From assembly GCA_022758945.1 (NCBI GenBank), contig JAEMQE010000023.1, positions 1-21,328 on the forward strand: a stretch of DNA of 21,328 nt, written 5' to 3'. This document shows, in pieces, positions 15,255 to 21,328 of this stretch (the first letter of the stretch is position 1; each line of letters starts with the position of its first letter). Source of the DNA: Lentimicrobium sp. (lineage in GTDB: Bacteria; Bacteroidota; Bacteroidia; Flavobacteriales; Flavobacteriaceae). The notes beneath the pieces were generated by a model. The model was not told where the DNA came from and did no database searches. It saw nothing but the letters and a program-made list of their open reading frames with translations. Both the position numbers and the translations under genes were made by a program.

Positions 15255-15282
15255 AATTATGAGTTATGAATTGTAAATTATT
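15255..15282. repeat. Heptad repeat upstream of the rpsU promoter
   Basis: The units AATTATG, AGTTATG, AATTGTA and AATTATT lie at exact 7-nt spacing, directly upstream of the rpsU -7 element and across the region expected to hold the -33 element. Confidence 0.65.
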
Positions 15283-15288
15283 TTTTTG

Positions 15289-15338
15289 AGATAAAAGAAA
15301 ATAGACAAAGAGATAAAAGACTAAAGAAAATAAGTAAA
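15289..15338. repeat. Heptad repeat in the acd-rpsU spacer
   Basis: The units are AGATAAA, AGAAAAT and AGACAAA; one extra G at 15310; then AGATAAA, AGACTAA, AGAAAAT and AAGTAAA. The single-base slip and return to register suggest growth by tandem duplication. Confidence 0.7.
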
Positions 15339-15370
15339 CAAAAAAAAACCAAGTTACAATTTATTGCATC

Positions 15371-15405
15371 TTGTCTTTTATTTATTATCTATCAGTCTAT
15401 TATCT
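15371..15405. repeat. Heptad-like tract next to the acyl-CoA dehydrogenase stop
   Basis: Read on the minus strand, the units are AGATAAT, AGACTGA, TAGATAA, TAAATAA and AAGACAA, a weaker period-7 tract facing the previous one. No clear terminator for the dehydrogenase is visible in this spacer. Confidence 0.5.
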
Positions 15406-15411
15406 CAAACC

Positions 15412-16554
15412 TTACCCTTTCAAAATATTTCTCGAAATCACCAATTTCTGAATCTCAGTAGTTCCTTCGCCAATGGTACACAATTTTGAATCTCTGAAGA
15501 ATTTTTCTACAGGATAGTCTTTGGTATAACCGTAACCACCGTGAATTTGGATGGCTTCAGTAGAAACTTTCACACAAACTTCGGAGGAATACATTTTGCT
15601 CATTGCTCCCAGAGTGGTCATATTTCGATCTTTATTTTTCAGGAAAGCCGCTTTGTGCAACAACAATTCCGAGGCTTCGATTTCGGTGGCCATATCGGCT
15701 AACTTAAACGCTATTGCTTGGAATTCACTTATCGCTTTGCCAAACTGATGTCTTTCTTTCGAATATTTCAACGAAGCTTCATAAGCCCCTTTTGCAATCC
15801 CTAATGATAACGCACCAATGGAAATTCTTCCACCATCCAATACTTTCATGGATTGAATAAAGCCTTCACCAACTTCACCTAATCTATTGGCATCTGGAAT
15901 CCGACAATTATCAAAGAATAATTCGGCAGTTTCGCTGGCGCGCATTCCTAATTTATTGGCTTTTTTTCCTGAAGTAAATCCTGGCATTCCTTTTTCAAAA
16001 ATAAAAGCAGTCATTCCTCTAGAATCTCCTTTTTGTCCAGTGCGAACAATTACCACCGCAATATCTCCTGATATTCCGTGTGTTATAAAATTTTTGGAAC
16101 CGTTTACAATCCAGTCATCCCCATCTTTTACGGCGGTAGTATTCATTCCGCCAGCATCAGAACCGGTGTTGTGTTCTGTTAAACCCCAAGCGCCAATATG
16201 TTCGCCTGTAGCCAGTTTTGGAATCCACTTTTTCTTTTGTGCTGCTGTTCCAAAGGTCAAAATATGATTGGTACATAACGAATTATGTGCTGCAACAGAC
16301 AAACCTATTGACGGGTCTACTTTAGAAATTTCTTCTATAACGGTAATATATTCGTGATATCCCAATCCTGAACCACCCAATTCTTCTGGCACTAAAACAC
16401 CCATAAAACCCATTTCGCCTAGTTTTTTGAACAAAGCAATTGGGAAAGTCTGGGATTCATCCCACTCCATTATAAAAGGTCTTATGTTTTTTTCGGCAAA
16501 ATCTTTTATAGATTGTGCAATCATAGATTGCGTTTCGCTGTAATCGAAGTTCAT
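15412..16554 (-). CDS. Acyl-CoA dehydrogenase
   Basis: This 380-residue FAD enzyme matches the short-chain/branched-chain acyl-CoA dehydrogenase family in length and domain order. An N-terminal helical domain (1-120) comes first. A beta domain follows with the FAD/substrate segment WGLTEHNTGSDA (123-134). The C-terminal helical domain has LDGGRISIGA (239-248), ERHQFGKAISEFQ (267-279) and QIHGGYGYTKDYPVEKFFRD (336-355). Glu363 in GEGTTEIQ is at the position of the catalytic base of the short-chain enzymes. It catalyses alpha,beta-dehydrogenation of acyl-CoA, passing electrons to an electron-transfer flavoprotein. Chain-length preference cannot be told from sequence alone. It starts 19 bp after the helix-hairpin-helix gene, so they may share a transcript. 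Confidence 0.94.
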   Translation of the reverse strand: MNFDYSETQSMIAQSIKDFAEKNIRPFIMEWDESQTFPIALFKKLGEMGFMGVLVPEELGGSGLGYHEYITVIEEISKVDPSIGLSVAAHNSLCTNHILTFGTAAQKKKWIPKLATGEHIGAWGLTEHNTGSDAGGMNTTAVKDGDDWIVNGSKNFITHGISGDIAVVIVRTGQKGDSRGMTAFIFEKGMPGFTSGKKANKLGMRASETAELFFDNCRIPDANRLGEVGEGFIQSMKVLDGGRISIGALSLGIAKGAYEASLKYSKERHQFGKAISEFQAIAFKLADMATEIEASELLLHKAAFLKNKDRNMTTLGAMSKMYSSEVCVKVSTEAIQIHGGYGYTKDYPVEKFFRDSKLCTIGEGTTEIQKLVISRNILKG

Positions 16555-16573
16555 TGTAATAATGGTATAAATT

Positions 16574-17458
16574 TTAAAAGTCCAAATATAAGACTATAAT
16601 ATTTGCCTTATCGATAGACATTCCTTTAATTTTTGTTAAATCTTCAATATTTTTTATATCTCCGTTCATACTTCGATACGTAACTATATTTTTTGAAAGC
16701 GGATATTTAAAATACGGAAATAACGAAAGTTCTTTTATAGAAGCATTATTAATATCGATTTTTTTGACATTTGGAAGAGTCGAAACCTTGAAATGAGTAT
16801 TCAAATTTTCGATAACCTCAGGCGATAATCCCCAAACATCCTTCATTTGTTCCATCGAAACAAAACCGCCAAGACTTTCTTTGAATTTCAAAATCCGAAG
16901 CGAAATGGCCTCACCTATTCCATAAATCTTGATTAGATCTTCCTGCGAAGCCTGATTGATATCGATGATGACAATTTTTTCTTTTTTGGCGAAAGCCGTA
17001 TTGGGATATTTTTTATAATCTTTGAATTCCTTCTTGTTGTTTACCCAATCCGGAAATTTAAAATATGGTGAAATAGCATCCAACAAGGAATCCGAAACTT
17101 TAGTCACGGCCTGAAACTCTTTTGGCGAGTTTACATATTTATTTTCTTTTCGGAAAGCAAGAAGCCTGTCGATTTCAGCAACGGACATTCCAAGTTTGTA
17201 GCCTTTATAATCAGTAATAAAATTGGGGTTGAAAGGATAAATCTTTGGAACATAATCCCTTTTTTGCTGTTTCATCGAATCGATTTCCGATTGCAGCGAT
17301 AGCCATTTTTCTTTCTCGGGAGAAGTTTTAGAAAATGAAGAGAAATCAACAAAAAAATACAGCATTTGAAGTACAATTATGACAAAAAACAATAAAAAAA
17401 TACCTGAACGCTGAACTCTAGAAAACTTGAAAAAGGATTTAATTGTTTCGAAAATCAT
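16574..17458 (-). CDS. Membrane-anchored helix-hairpin-helix protein, ComEA-like
   Basis: This 294-residue protein has one N-terminal membrane segment (about 19-38, GIFLLFFVIIVLQMLYFFVD) and a predicted extracytoplasmic remainder. It carries three helix-hairpin-helix units. The first, divergent, is at about 76-133 (LGMSVAEIDRLLAFRKEN). The second is at about 166-224 (DINQASQEDLIKIYGIGEAI). The third is at about 234-294 (IDINNASIKELSLFPYF and LTKIKGMSIDKANIIV). The DIN-AS-DL-KI-GIG pattern is that of ComEA, which binds incoming DNA outside the inner membrane during natural transformation. Standard ComEA has one such pair, so this longer Bacteroidota type may have a different role; DNA binding is inference. 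ATG 17456-17458 has no Shine-Dalgarno. It diverges from the permease. Confidence 0.85.
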   Translation of the reverse strand: MIFETIKSFFKFSRVQRSGIFLLFFVIIVLQMLYFFVDFSSFSKTSPEKEKWLSLQSEIDSMKQQKRDYVPKIYPFNPNFITDYKGYKLGMSVAEIDRLLAFRKENKYVNSPKEFQAVTKVSDSLLDAISPYFKFPDWVNNKKEFKDYKKYPNTAFAKKEKIVIIDINQASQEDLIKIYGIGEAISLRILKFKESLGGFVSMEQMKDVWGLSPEVIENLNTHFKVSTLPNVKKIDINNASIKELSLFPYFKYPLSKNIVTYRSMNGDIKNIEDLTKIKGMSIDKANIIVLYLDF

Positions 17459-17538
17459 TAATACACTATTTTACAAAGCCTAAAAATATGAAATATTTTA
17501 CAATCTATCCCTTTCTATTGAATATTATATTAAAAATC

Positions 17539-17565
17539 AAAAAAAAGTATTTTTGAAAAAAATAC
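17539..17565 (-). terminator. Hairpin with T-run in the divergent spacer
   Basis: GTATTTTT (17547-17554) and AAAAATAC (17558-17565) form an 8-bp stem with a 3-nt loop. On the minus strand it is followed by eight Ts (17546-17539). No minus-strand gene lies upstream, so it would only stop antisense transcription coming out of the permease region. It may be a chance product of the AT-rich sequence. Confidence 0.35.
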
Positions 17566-17599
17566 AGCTTTCTATGTCTTCATACCATTAAAAAAACAA

Positions 17600-17607
17600 T
17601 ATATTTG
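17600..17607 (+). promoter_or_regulatory. -7 promoter element of the permease gene
   Basis: TATATTTG matches TAnnTTTG and lies 28 bp before the permease ATG. No clear TTG is found 19-21 nt upstream, so the match is partial. Confidence 0.5.
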
Positions 17608-17609
17608 AA

Positions 17610-17630
17610 ACCTATAAACCATAAACCATA
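17610..17630. repeat. Heptad repeat in the permease leader
   Basis: The units ACCTATA, AACCATA and AACCATA have exact 7-nt spacing, between the -7 element and the ATG. If transcription starts as predicted, this tract is the 5' untranslated region. Confidence 0.65.
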
Positions 17631-17635
17631 ACTAT

Positions 17636-19126
17636 ATGTCTATTTGGAGAAGAAAACCATTAGCCCAACTTTTGGCTGAAGCCGCTGATTCTGAAAAAGG
17701 ATTAAAAAGAACGCTGACCGCCTGGTCATTAATTGCATTGGGAATTGGCGCCATCATTGGAGCTGGTTTGTTTGTGAGAACCGCAATGGCGGCTTCTCAA
17801 AACGCTGGTCCATCAGTAACAATCGCTTTTGTTGTTGCAGCAATTGGTTGTGCTTTGGCTGGATTATGTTATGCTGAACTTTCTTCATCCATTCCTATTT
17901 CTGGTAGTGCTTATACGTATACGTATGCTACTATGGGTGAGTTTATGGCTTGGATTATTGGTTGGGATTTAATTTTGGAATATGCAGTTGGAGCCGCCAC
18001 TGTTGGTATAGCTTGGAGTGAATATCTCAATAATTTTTTGATTAATGTGCTACATATTAGTCCAATACCGTTTGAATTTTCGCATTCGCCTTTTCAAAAA
18101 CTAGTTGATCCGGTAACTCAAGTAACGCATCACGGAATAATTAATTTACCTGCTCTATTTATCGTTGGATTAATTACCTTGTTATTAATAAAAGGAATTC
18201 AAGAATCGGCTTTTGTAAATGGCATCATTGTTATTGTAAAAGTTACCATAGTAATTTTGATTATTGTAATTGGTTGGAATTTTATTAATCCTGCCAATCA
18301 TACACCATATATTCCTGCAGCTTCCGTGTTTACTGACGAACATGGGATTGATCATAGTTATGGTGGCATTATGGGGATTTTGGGAGCTGCTGGAACTGTG
18401 TTTTTTGCCTTTATTGGTTTTGATGCGGTAAGTACTGCTGCACAAGAAACCAAAAACCCTAAAACTGCTATGCCAATTGGGATATTAGGTTCACTTGCAG
18501 TTTGTACCATATTGTATATTCTTTTTGCTCACGTATTGACTGGTGTTGCTACTGTAGAAGATTTTAGAACTGGTGGTAAAGAAGCTTCGGTTGCATTTGC
18601 CATTAATAAATATATGATTGGTTATTCTTGGCTGGGACAACTAGTAACGGTTGCCATTTTATTTGGTTTTACATCCGTTATTTTGGTTATGTTATTAGGG
18701 CAATCTAGAGTTTTTTATTCTATGAGTAAGGACGGTTTGTTACCAAAAGTATTTAGTCATTTACATCCAAAATTTAAAACTCCCTACAAAGCTAATATTG
18801 GTATATTAGTAATTGTTGGTTCATTTGCTGCATTTATTCCGGGAGATATTGTGGGGGATATGACTAGTATTGGAACATTATTTGCTTTTGTTTTGGTTTG
18901 TATTTCGGTAATTATTTTAAGAAAAACAGAACCTGATATGAAACGTGAATTTAGAACCCCATGGGTTCCATTAATTCCAATATTAGGCGTTGCTGTTTGT
19001 CTTTCTATGATGTACGGTTTGGGTTGGCCTAACTGGTTAAGACTTTTTGTCTGGATGGCAATTGGTGTAGTAATCTATTTTACTTACAGCAAGAAAAATA
19101 GTGTATTGAACAATCCGGAAAAATAA
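17636..19126 (+). CDS. Amino-acid permease, APC superfamily (cationic amino-acid transporter type)
   Basis: This 496-residue inner-membrane protein has about twelve hydrophobic segments. The first carries GIGAIIGAGLF (36-46), the unwound substrate-binding motif of APC transporters. CYAELSSSIPISGSAYTYTY and the loop GFDAVSTAAQETKNPKTAMP are also typical of the CAT subfamily (TC 2.A.3.3), to which YfnA-type bacterial proteins belong. It probably imports amino acids with protons; the substrate cannot be read from sequence. It is the only plus-strand gene of the window and stands alone. A heptad repeat occupies its leader and a strong terminator follows. The C-terminal KKNSVLNNPEK is cytoplasmic. 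Confidence 0.92.
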   Translation: MSIWRRKPLAQLLAEAADSEKGLKRTLTAWSLIALGIGAIIGAGLFVRTAMAASQNAGPSVTIAFVVAAIGCALAGLCYAELSSSIPISGSAYTYTYATMGEFMAWIIGWDLILEYAVGAATVGIAWSEYLNNFLINVLHISPIPFEFSHSPFQKLVDPVTQVTHHGIINLPALFIVGLITLLLIKGIQESAFVNGIIVIVKVTIVILIIVIGWNFINPANHTPYIPAASVFTDEHGIDHSYGGIMGILGAAGTVFFAFIGFDAVSTAAQETKNPKTAMPIGILGSLAVCTILYILFAHVLTGVATVEDFRTGGKEASVAFAINKYMIGYSWLGQLVTVAILFGFTSVILVMLLGQSRVFYSMSKDGLLPKVFSHLHPKFKTPYKANIGILVIVGSFAAFIPGDIVGDMTSIGTLFAFVLVCISVIILRKTEPDMKREFRTPWVPLIPILGVAVCLSMMYGLGWPNWLRLFVWMAIGVVIYFTYSKKNSVLNNPEK

Positions 19127-19140
19127 TTTGGTGCCACATT

Positions 19141-19184
19141 AAAAAAGGGATTATAAAGTTACACGACTTTATAATCCCTTTTTT
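19141..19184. terminator. Bidirectional terminator between convergent genes
   Basis: Two 19-base arms (19141-19159 and 19166-19184) are perfectly complementary around a 6-nt loop. They start with six As and end with six Ts, so they serve as T-runs in either direction. It lies 14 bp past the permease stop and 15 bp from the stop of the minus-strand PspC-type gene. Confidence 0.95.
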
Positions 19185-19199
19185 ATTTATAACGGTTTG

Positions 19200-19427
19200 C
19201 TACAAATCAAAAACCGAAGTGCGCTTTCCTCGAACTAAATCTTTCAGCCGAATCCAGAACGCTAAGGTTAGATAAACGCCAAACCACAAACCTGCTGTGA
19301 CAAACGAAATGTAAATAAAAAACAATCTCACATCTGAAACCCGCATTCCCAGTTTGTCGGCAAGGCGCGAGGAAACGTGAAAACCATGTTTTTCAAAAAA
19401 ATATTTTAGTTGTAGAACCGCTCTCAT
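19200..19427 (-). CDS. Small PspC-domain membrane protein
   Basis: This 75-residue protein (MRAVLQLKYFFEKHGFHVSS then RLADKLGMRVSDVRLFFIYI) has the PspC-like order. A short helix-turn segment with RLADKLGMRVSDVRLFF comes first. A hydrophobic stretch follows (about 36-57, FFIYISFVTAGLWFGVYLTLAF). A basic tail ends in SVFDL. Flavobacterial genomes carry similar short proteins annotated as PspC family. The family is linked to envelope stress through the phage-shock response, but no other psp gene is near and the role here is unknown. I chose ATG 19425-19427. An in-frame extension upstream to a TTG would be encoded by the repeat tract (QNPKPKTQK) and is rejected. The DUF2851 stop is 74 bp upstream. 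Confidence 0.8.
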   Translation of the reverse strand: MRAVLQLKYFFEKHGFHVSSRLADKLGMRVSDVRLFFIYISFVTAGLWFGVYLTLAFWIRLKDLVRGKRTSVFDL

Positions 19428-19432
19428 TTTTT

Positions 19433-19457
19433 GGGTTTTGGGTTTTGGGTTTTGGGT
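19433..19457. repeat. (GGGTTTT)3GGGT heptad repeat with G-quadruplex potential
   Basis: Three exact GGGTTTT units and a final GGGT lie on the plus strand, 5 bp from the start codon of the PspC-type gene. Four GGG runs with TTTT loops satisfy the usual G-quadruplex rule, on the template strand of the gene. The mRNA itself would carry the C-rich complement. It is the cleanest of the period-7 tracts. Confidence 0.9.
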
Positions 19458-19501
19458 AAAATTACAAAATTTTCGAATCAACGTAAAACCGAATCAACAA
19501 A

Positions 19502-20773
19502 TTAACTTTTTTTCAATAACTCCATTCCAATGGCACAATCTAGGCAACGACTTTTATTACAATATTCGTTTTTGAGTTGCAACAAGGATTGGGTTTCAAA
19601 AGCACTTTTTGATTTGATTCCAAAAGAACTGAATTTATCCATAATCGCATTTTTCTCCGGTGCCACTTCATTTAAAAGCTGAATCAGGTCTTCTGAAATT
19701 TCTTTTCCCTGGCTTTTGGCATAGGCAAATTGAAGCGGAATGATGGTATTAATTATAATCAAATCGATAAAGGATTTGGAAAGCTTCTTCTTTTTCTTGG
19801 GACTTTCTTTGTCAAACTTATAATGGTTTTGCCAATAATCAGAAGCCGAAACGTCGAAGGCTTCATAAATATTCTGAACTGAATCTGAGCTGCTTATTTT
19901 TGAAAACAAGTTTTGCTGACTGTGGTATAAATTCGCTAATTGCGACAATCGAATCGTAGGGAAATTATCCGGACGATGTTTGAAAAACTGAACAGGTTCA
20001 ACGATCTTTTTCTCCAATTGATATTTGTGAAGCAAATAGAAATACCTGAATTTTAAATCCTGAAAATAAGTATCTTCCTTTTCCGATTCTAATAATCCTG
20101 CATTTCCTATAAGCAAAGCTTCTAGGTTTTCGACCTCGAAACTTTCTTTTCTTATGATGGAAAACGGAATGGATTGGGCAATTTTTAAAAAGATTTCGCC
20201 ATTAGTATTCAGCCCGAAATTCTTAGCCAAAAGGCAAAACAACACAGCTTCCCAATCGTTATTGGTTTGTTGTAATAACTCATAAATGGGTTTTGATTTC
20301 CTTTCCAAACGTTCAAAAAACAAACGCTCCTGCCAATTTTTTAAAGCGAATCCATCAATTTCTTTTAATTGCTTTTCGCAAAAAATCCAGGATTTTGGTG
20401 TCATCAACGATTGATAATCAGTAACTGATGCTGTGTCAACATATTTCTTGAGTTCCAAAACCGGAATTTCGGTATTATTGCTTCTGAAAATCTCGGTATC
20501 GTGTTCCCAAACCACGTGAAGAATTACATTTTCATAAGCCGCATCTCTCTCGTGATGATGCACATACCAATCCGAAGATTTAAGATGAATCTCCACATTT
20601 CCAGCCCATTTTTGATTTCCAATAATAATTTGTGCATTGAAAAAATCAGGCCCGGCAAGCTCTAGATATTGTCCAATATTGACAATCGTAATTTCCTCTC
20701 CATTGGAAGTTTTCAAATTCAAAGTGTCGAACTTTTTGAATTTCCATAGATAGTGGAGGAAGTCTTCTTTCAT
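19502..20773 (-). CDS. DUF2851 family protein
   Basis: This 423-residue protein is recognised from the N-terminal MKEDFLHYLWKFKKFDTLNL and the block GPDFFNAQIIIGNQKWAGNV then EIHLKSSDWYVHHHERDAAY, ENVILHVVWEHD. These are the hallmarks of DUF2851, a Bacteroidota family without an established function. No signal peptide or membrane segment is seen, so it is probably cytoplasmic. Polar conserved-looking residues cluster at Asp43, Glu61, His63, Asp68, His72-74, Asp77 and His86. That spacing resembles a nuclease-type core. Cys132 and the C-terminal Cys405, Cys410 and Cys413 (YCNKSRCLDCAIG) could bind zinc or an iron-sulphur cluster. Both ideas are inference. It lies between an exonuclease gene (55 bp upstream) and the PspC-type gene. 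Confidence 0.85.
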   Translation of the reverse strand: MKEDFLHYLWKFKKFDTLNLKTSNGEEITIVNIGQYLELAGPDFFNAQIIIGNQKWAGNVEIHLKSSDWYVHHHERDAAYENVILHVVWEHDTEIFRSNNTEIPVLELKKYVDTASVTDYQSLMTPKSWIFCEKQLKEIDGFALKNWQERLFFERLERKSKPIYELLQQTNNDWEAVLFCLLAKNFGLNTNGEIFLKIAQSIPFSIIRKESFEVENLEALLIGNAGLLESEKEDTYFQDLKFRYFYLLHKYQLEKKIVEPVQFFKHRPDNFPTIRLSQLANLYHSQQNLFSKISSSDSVQNIYEAFDVSASDYWQNHYKFDKESPKKKKKLSKSFIDLIIINTIIPLQFAYAKSQGKEISEDLIQLLNEVAPEKNAIMDKFSSFGIKSKSAFETQSLLQLKNEYCNKSRCLDCAIGMELLKKS

Positions 20774-20785
20774 TTCTAGCCTTTT

Positions 20786-20806
20786 AGATTAAAGACTAAA
20801 GTAGTA
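20786..20806. repeat. Heptad repeat before the DUF2851 gene
   Basis: The units AGATTAA, AGACTAA and AGTAGTA lie in the 55-bp spacer between the exonuclease stop and the DUF2851 start. Confidence 0.55.
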
Positions 20807-20828
20807 AAAAATTGTAAGTGTGAGCAAT

Positions 20829-21311
20829 TTATCTCATCAAATACAATTTGGCGCAAGCTCTAGCATCGGATAAAGCTTCGTGGTGGTTTAAAGCAATTTT
20901 CATTTCGCGGCAACAATCGCTTAATTTGGTTGGCTTTAAGCCTTTGGCTTTGTAAATTTTTACCGTGCATTCCCATCGGGAGCCAATTTTTAACTCCTCA
21001 TAATCCAGTCCATAAAGCGCCATTGATTTGGCCAAAACGTTCCTATCAAAACTTTCGTTATGAGCGACAACCACTCGATTTTGAAGGCGTTTCTTGATTT
21101 CGGGATAAACTTGTGCAAAGGTTTTGGCATTCACAGTATCTCGAGGATAAATTCCGTGAACCGCTATGGTAAAATGCGAATATTCGTTTCGTGGCGGCTT
21201 GATTAAGGTAACATATTCGTCAACAATTACGCCGTTTTCGACAGTAACAATACCAACAGAACACGGATGATATGCCGTTGCGGTTTCAAAATCTATGGCG
21301 GTGAAAGTCAA
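20829..21311 (-). CDS. 3'-5' exonuclease, DnaQ-like DEDDh family (start uncertain)
   Basis: The 160-residue DnaQ-fold exonuclease domain stands alone. The ExoI motif is FTAIDFETA (Asp7, Glu9). ExoII is VVAHNESFDRNVL (Asp89). ExoIII is of the DEDDh type, HHEALSDARACAKL (His144, Asp149). The five metal-binding and catalytic residues are all present, so 3'-5' exonuclease activity is expected; DNA or RNA as substrate is open. The first methionine is encoded by TTG (21309-21311). No in-frame stop precedes it before the window edge, so the true start may be an ATG outside the window. The heptad repeat directly upstream makes the TTG plausible. It heads the DUF2851 and PspC group. Confidence 0.87.
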   Translation of the reverse strand: MTFTAIDFETATAYHPCSVGIVTVENGVIVDEYVTLIKPPRNEYSHFTIAVHGIYPRDTVNAKTFAQVYPEIKKRLQNRVVVAHNESFDRNVLAKSMALYGLDYEELKIGSRWECTVKIYKAKGLKPTKLSDCCREMKIALNHHEALSDARACAKLYLMR

Positions 21312-21314
21312 TTT

Positions 21315-21328
21315 GATTTTAGATTTTA
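21315..21328. repeat. Heptad repeat at the window edge
   Basis: Two exact GATTTTA units run to the last base of the window, so the tract may continue. Confidence 0.6.

Noticed and set aside
19433..19457. Telomere-like sequence
   Set aside because: The TTTTGGG unit resembles eukaryotic telomeres, but the context is an internal bacterial spacer and the same period occurs with many other units.
19428..19481. N-terminal extension of the PspC-type protein through the repeat
   Set aside because: It would start at TTG and be encoded by the heptad tract (QNPKPKTQK), while the family starts at the ATG at 19425-19427.

Overview
The window looks like the core translation/transcription locus of a member of the Flavobacteriaceae, probably Flavobacterium or a close relative. 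This rests on recall of family sequences, not a search. RpoB, RpoC, EF-Tu, L7/L12 and bS21 all read as flavobacterial. The DNA is AT-rich. Genes lack Shine-Dalgarno sequences apart from rpsU, and the promoter-like sites match the Bacteroidota pattern (-33 TTG-type, -7 TAnnTTTG).

Layout. Almost everything is on the minus strand, so transcription runs right to left. From 17458 downwards: a membrane-anchored helix-hairpin-helix protein, an acyl-CoA dehydrogenase, rpsU, a Xer tyrosine recombinase, hpf, tRNA-Thr(UGU), tRNA-Tyr, tRNA-Thr(GGU), tuf, tRNA-Trp, secE, nusG, rplK, rplA, rplJ, rplL, rpoB, rpoC and a DUF3467 gene that leaves the window at base 1. At 17636-19126 a single plus-strand gene encodes an APC-family amino-acid permease. 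It converges, through a perfect 19-bp-arm terminator, on a minus-strand group: a 3'-5' exonuclease at the right edge, a DUF2851 gene and a small PspC-type gene.

How the genes work together. The block from the tRNAs to rpoC matches the order of the E. coli thrU-tyrU-glyT-thrT-tufB-secE-nusG-rplKAJL-rpoBC region, except that tRNA-Gly is absent and tRNA-Trp is inserted after tuf. It supplies charged-tRNA delivery (EF-Tu), SecYEG, NusG, the L11/L1/L10/L7-L12 proteins and the two large RNA polymerase subunits. Between rplL and rpoB lie a terminator-like hairpin and then a long imperfect hairpin, which resembles the E. coli attenuator plus RNase III site. rpsU and hpf add ribosome-related functions.

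What stands out. (1) At least nine spacers carry degenerate tandem repeats with the same 7-nt period but different heptamers; one is a four-run G-quadruplex motif touching a start codon. (2) rpsU is the only gene here with a near-perfect Shine-Dalgarno, as expected from bS21 autoregulation in Bacteroidota. (3) Twice, a -7 promoter element lies inside or against the terminator-like hairpin of the upstream gene. No CRISPR array, phage, insertion sequence or toxin/defence system is visible. This is a housekeeping region, and the unusual content is in the spacers. No gene-free stretch exceeds 300 bases; the longest are 8579-8834, 4534-4765 and 15206-15411, all described below.
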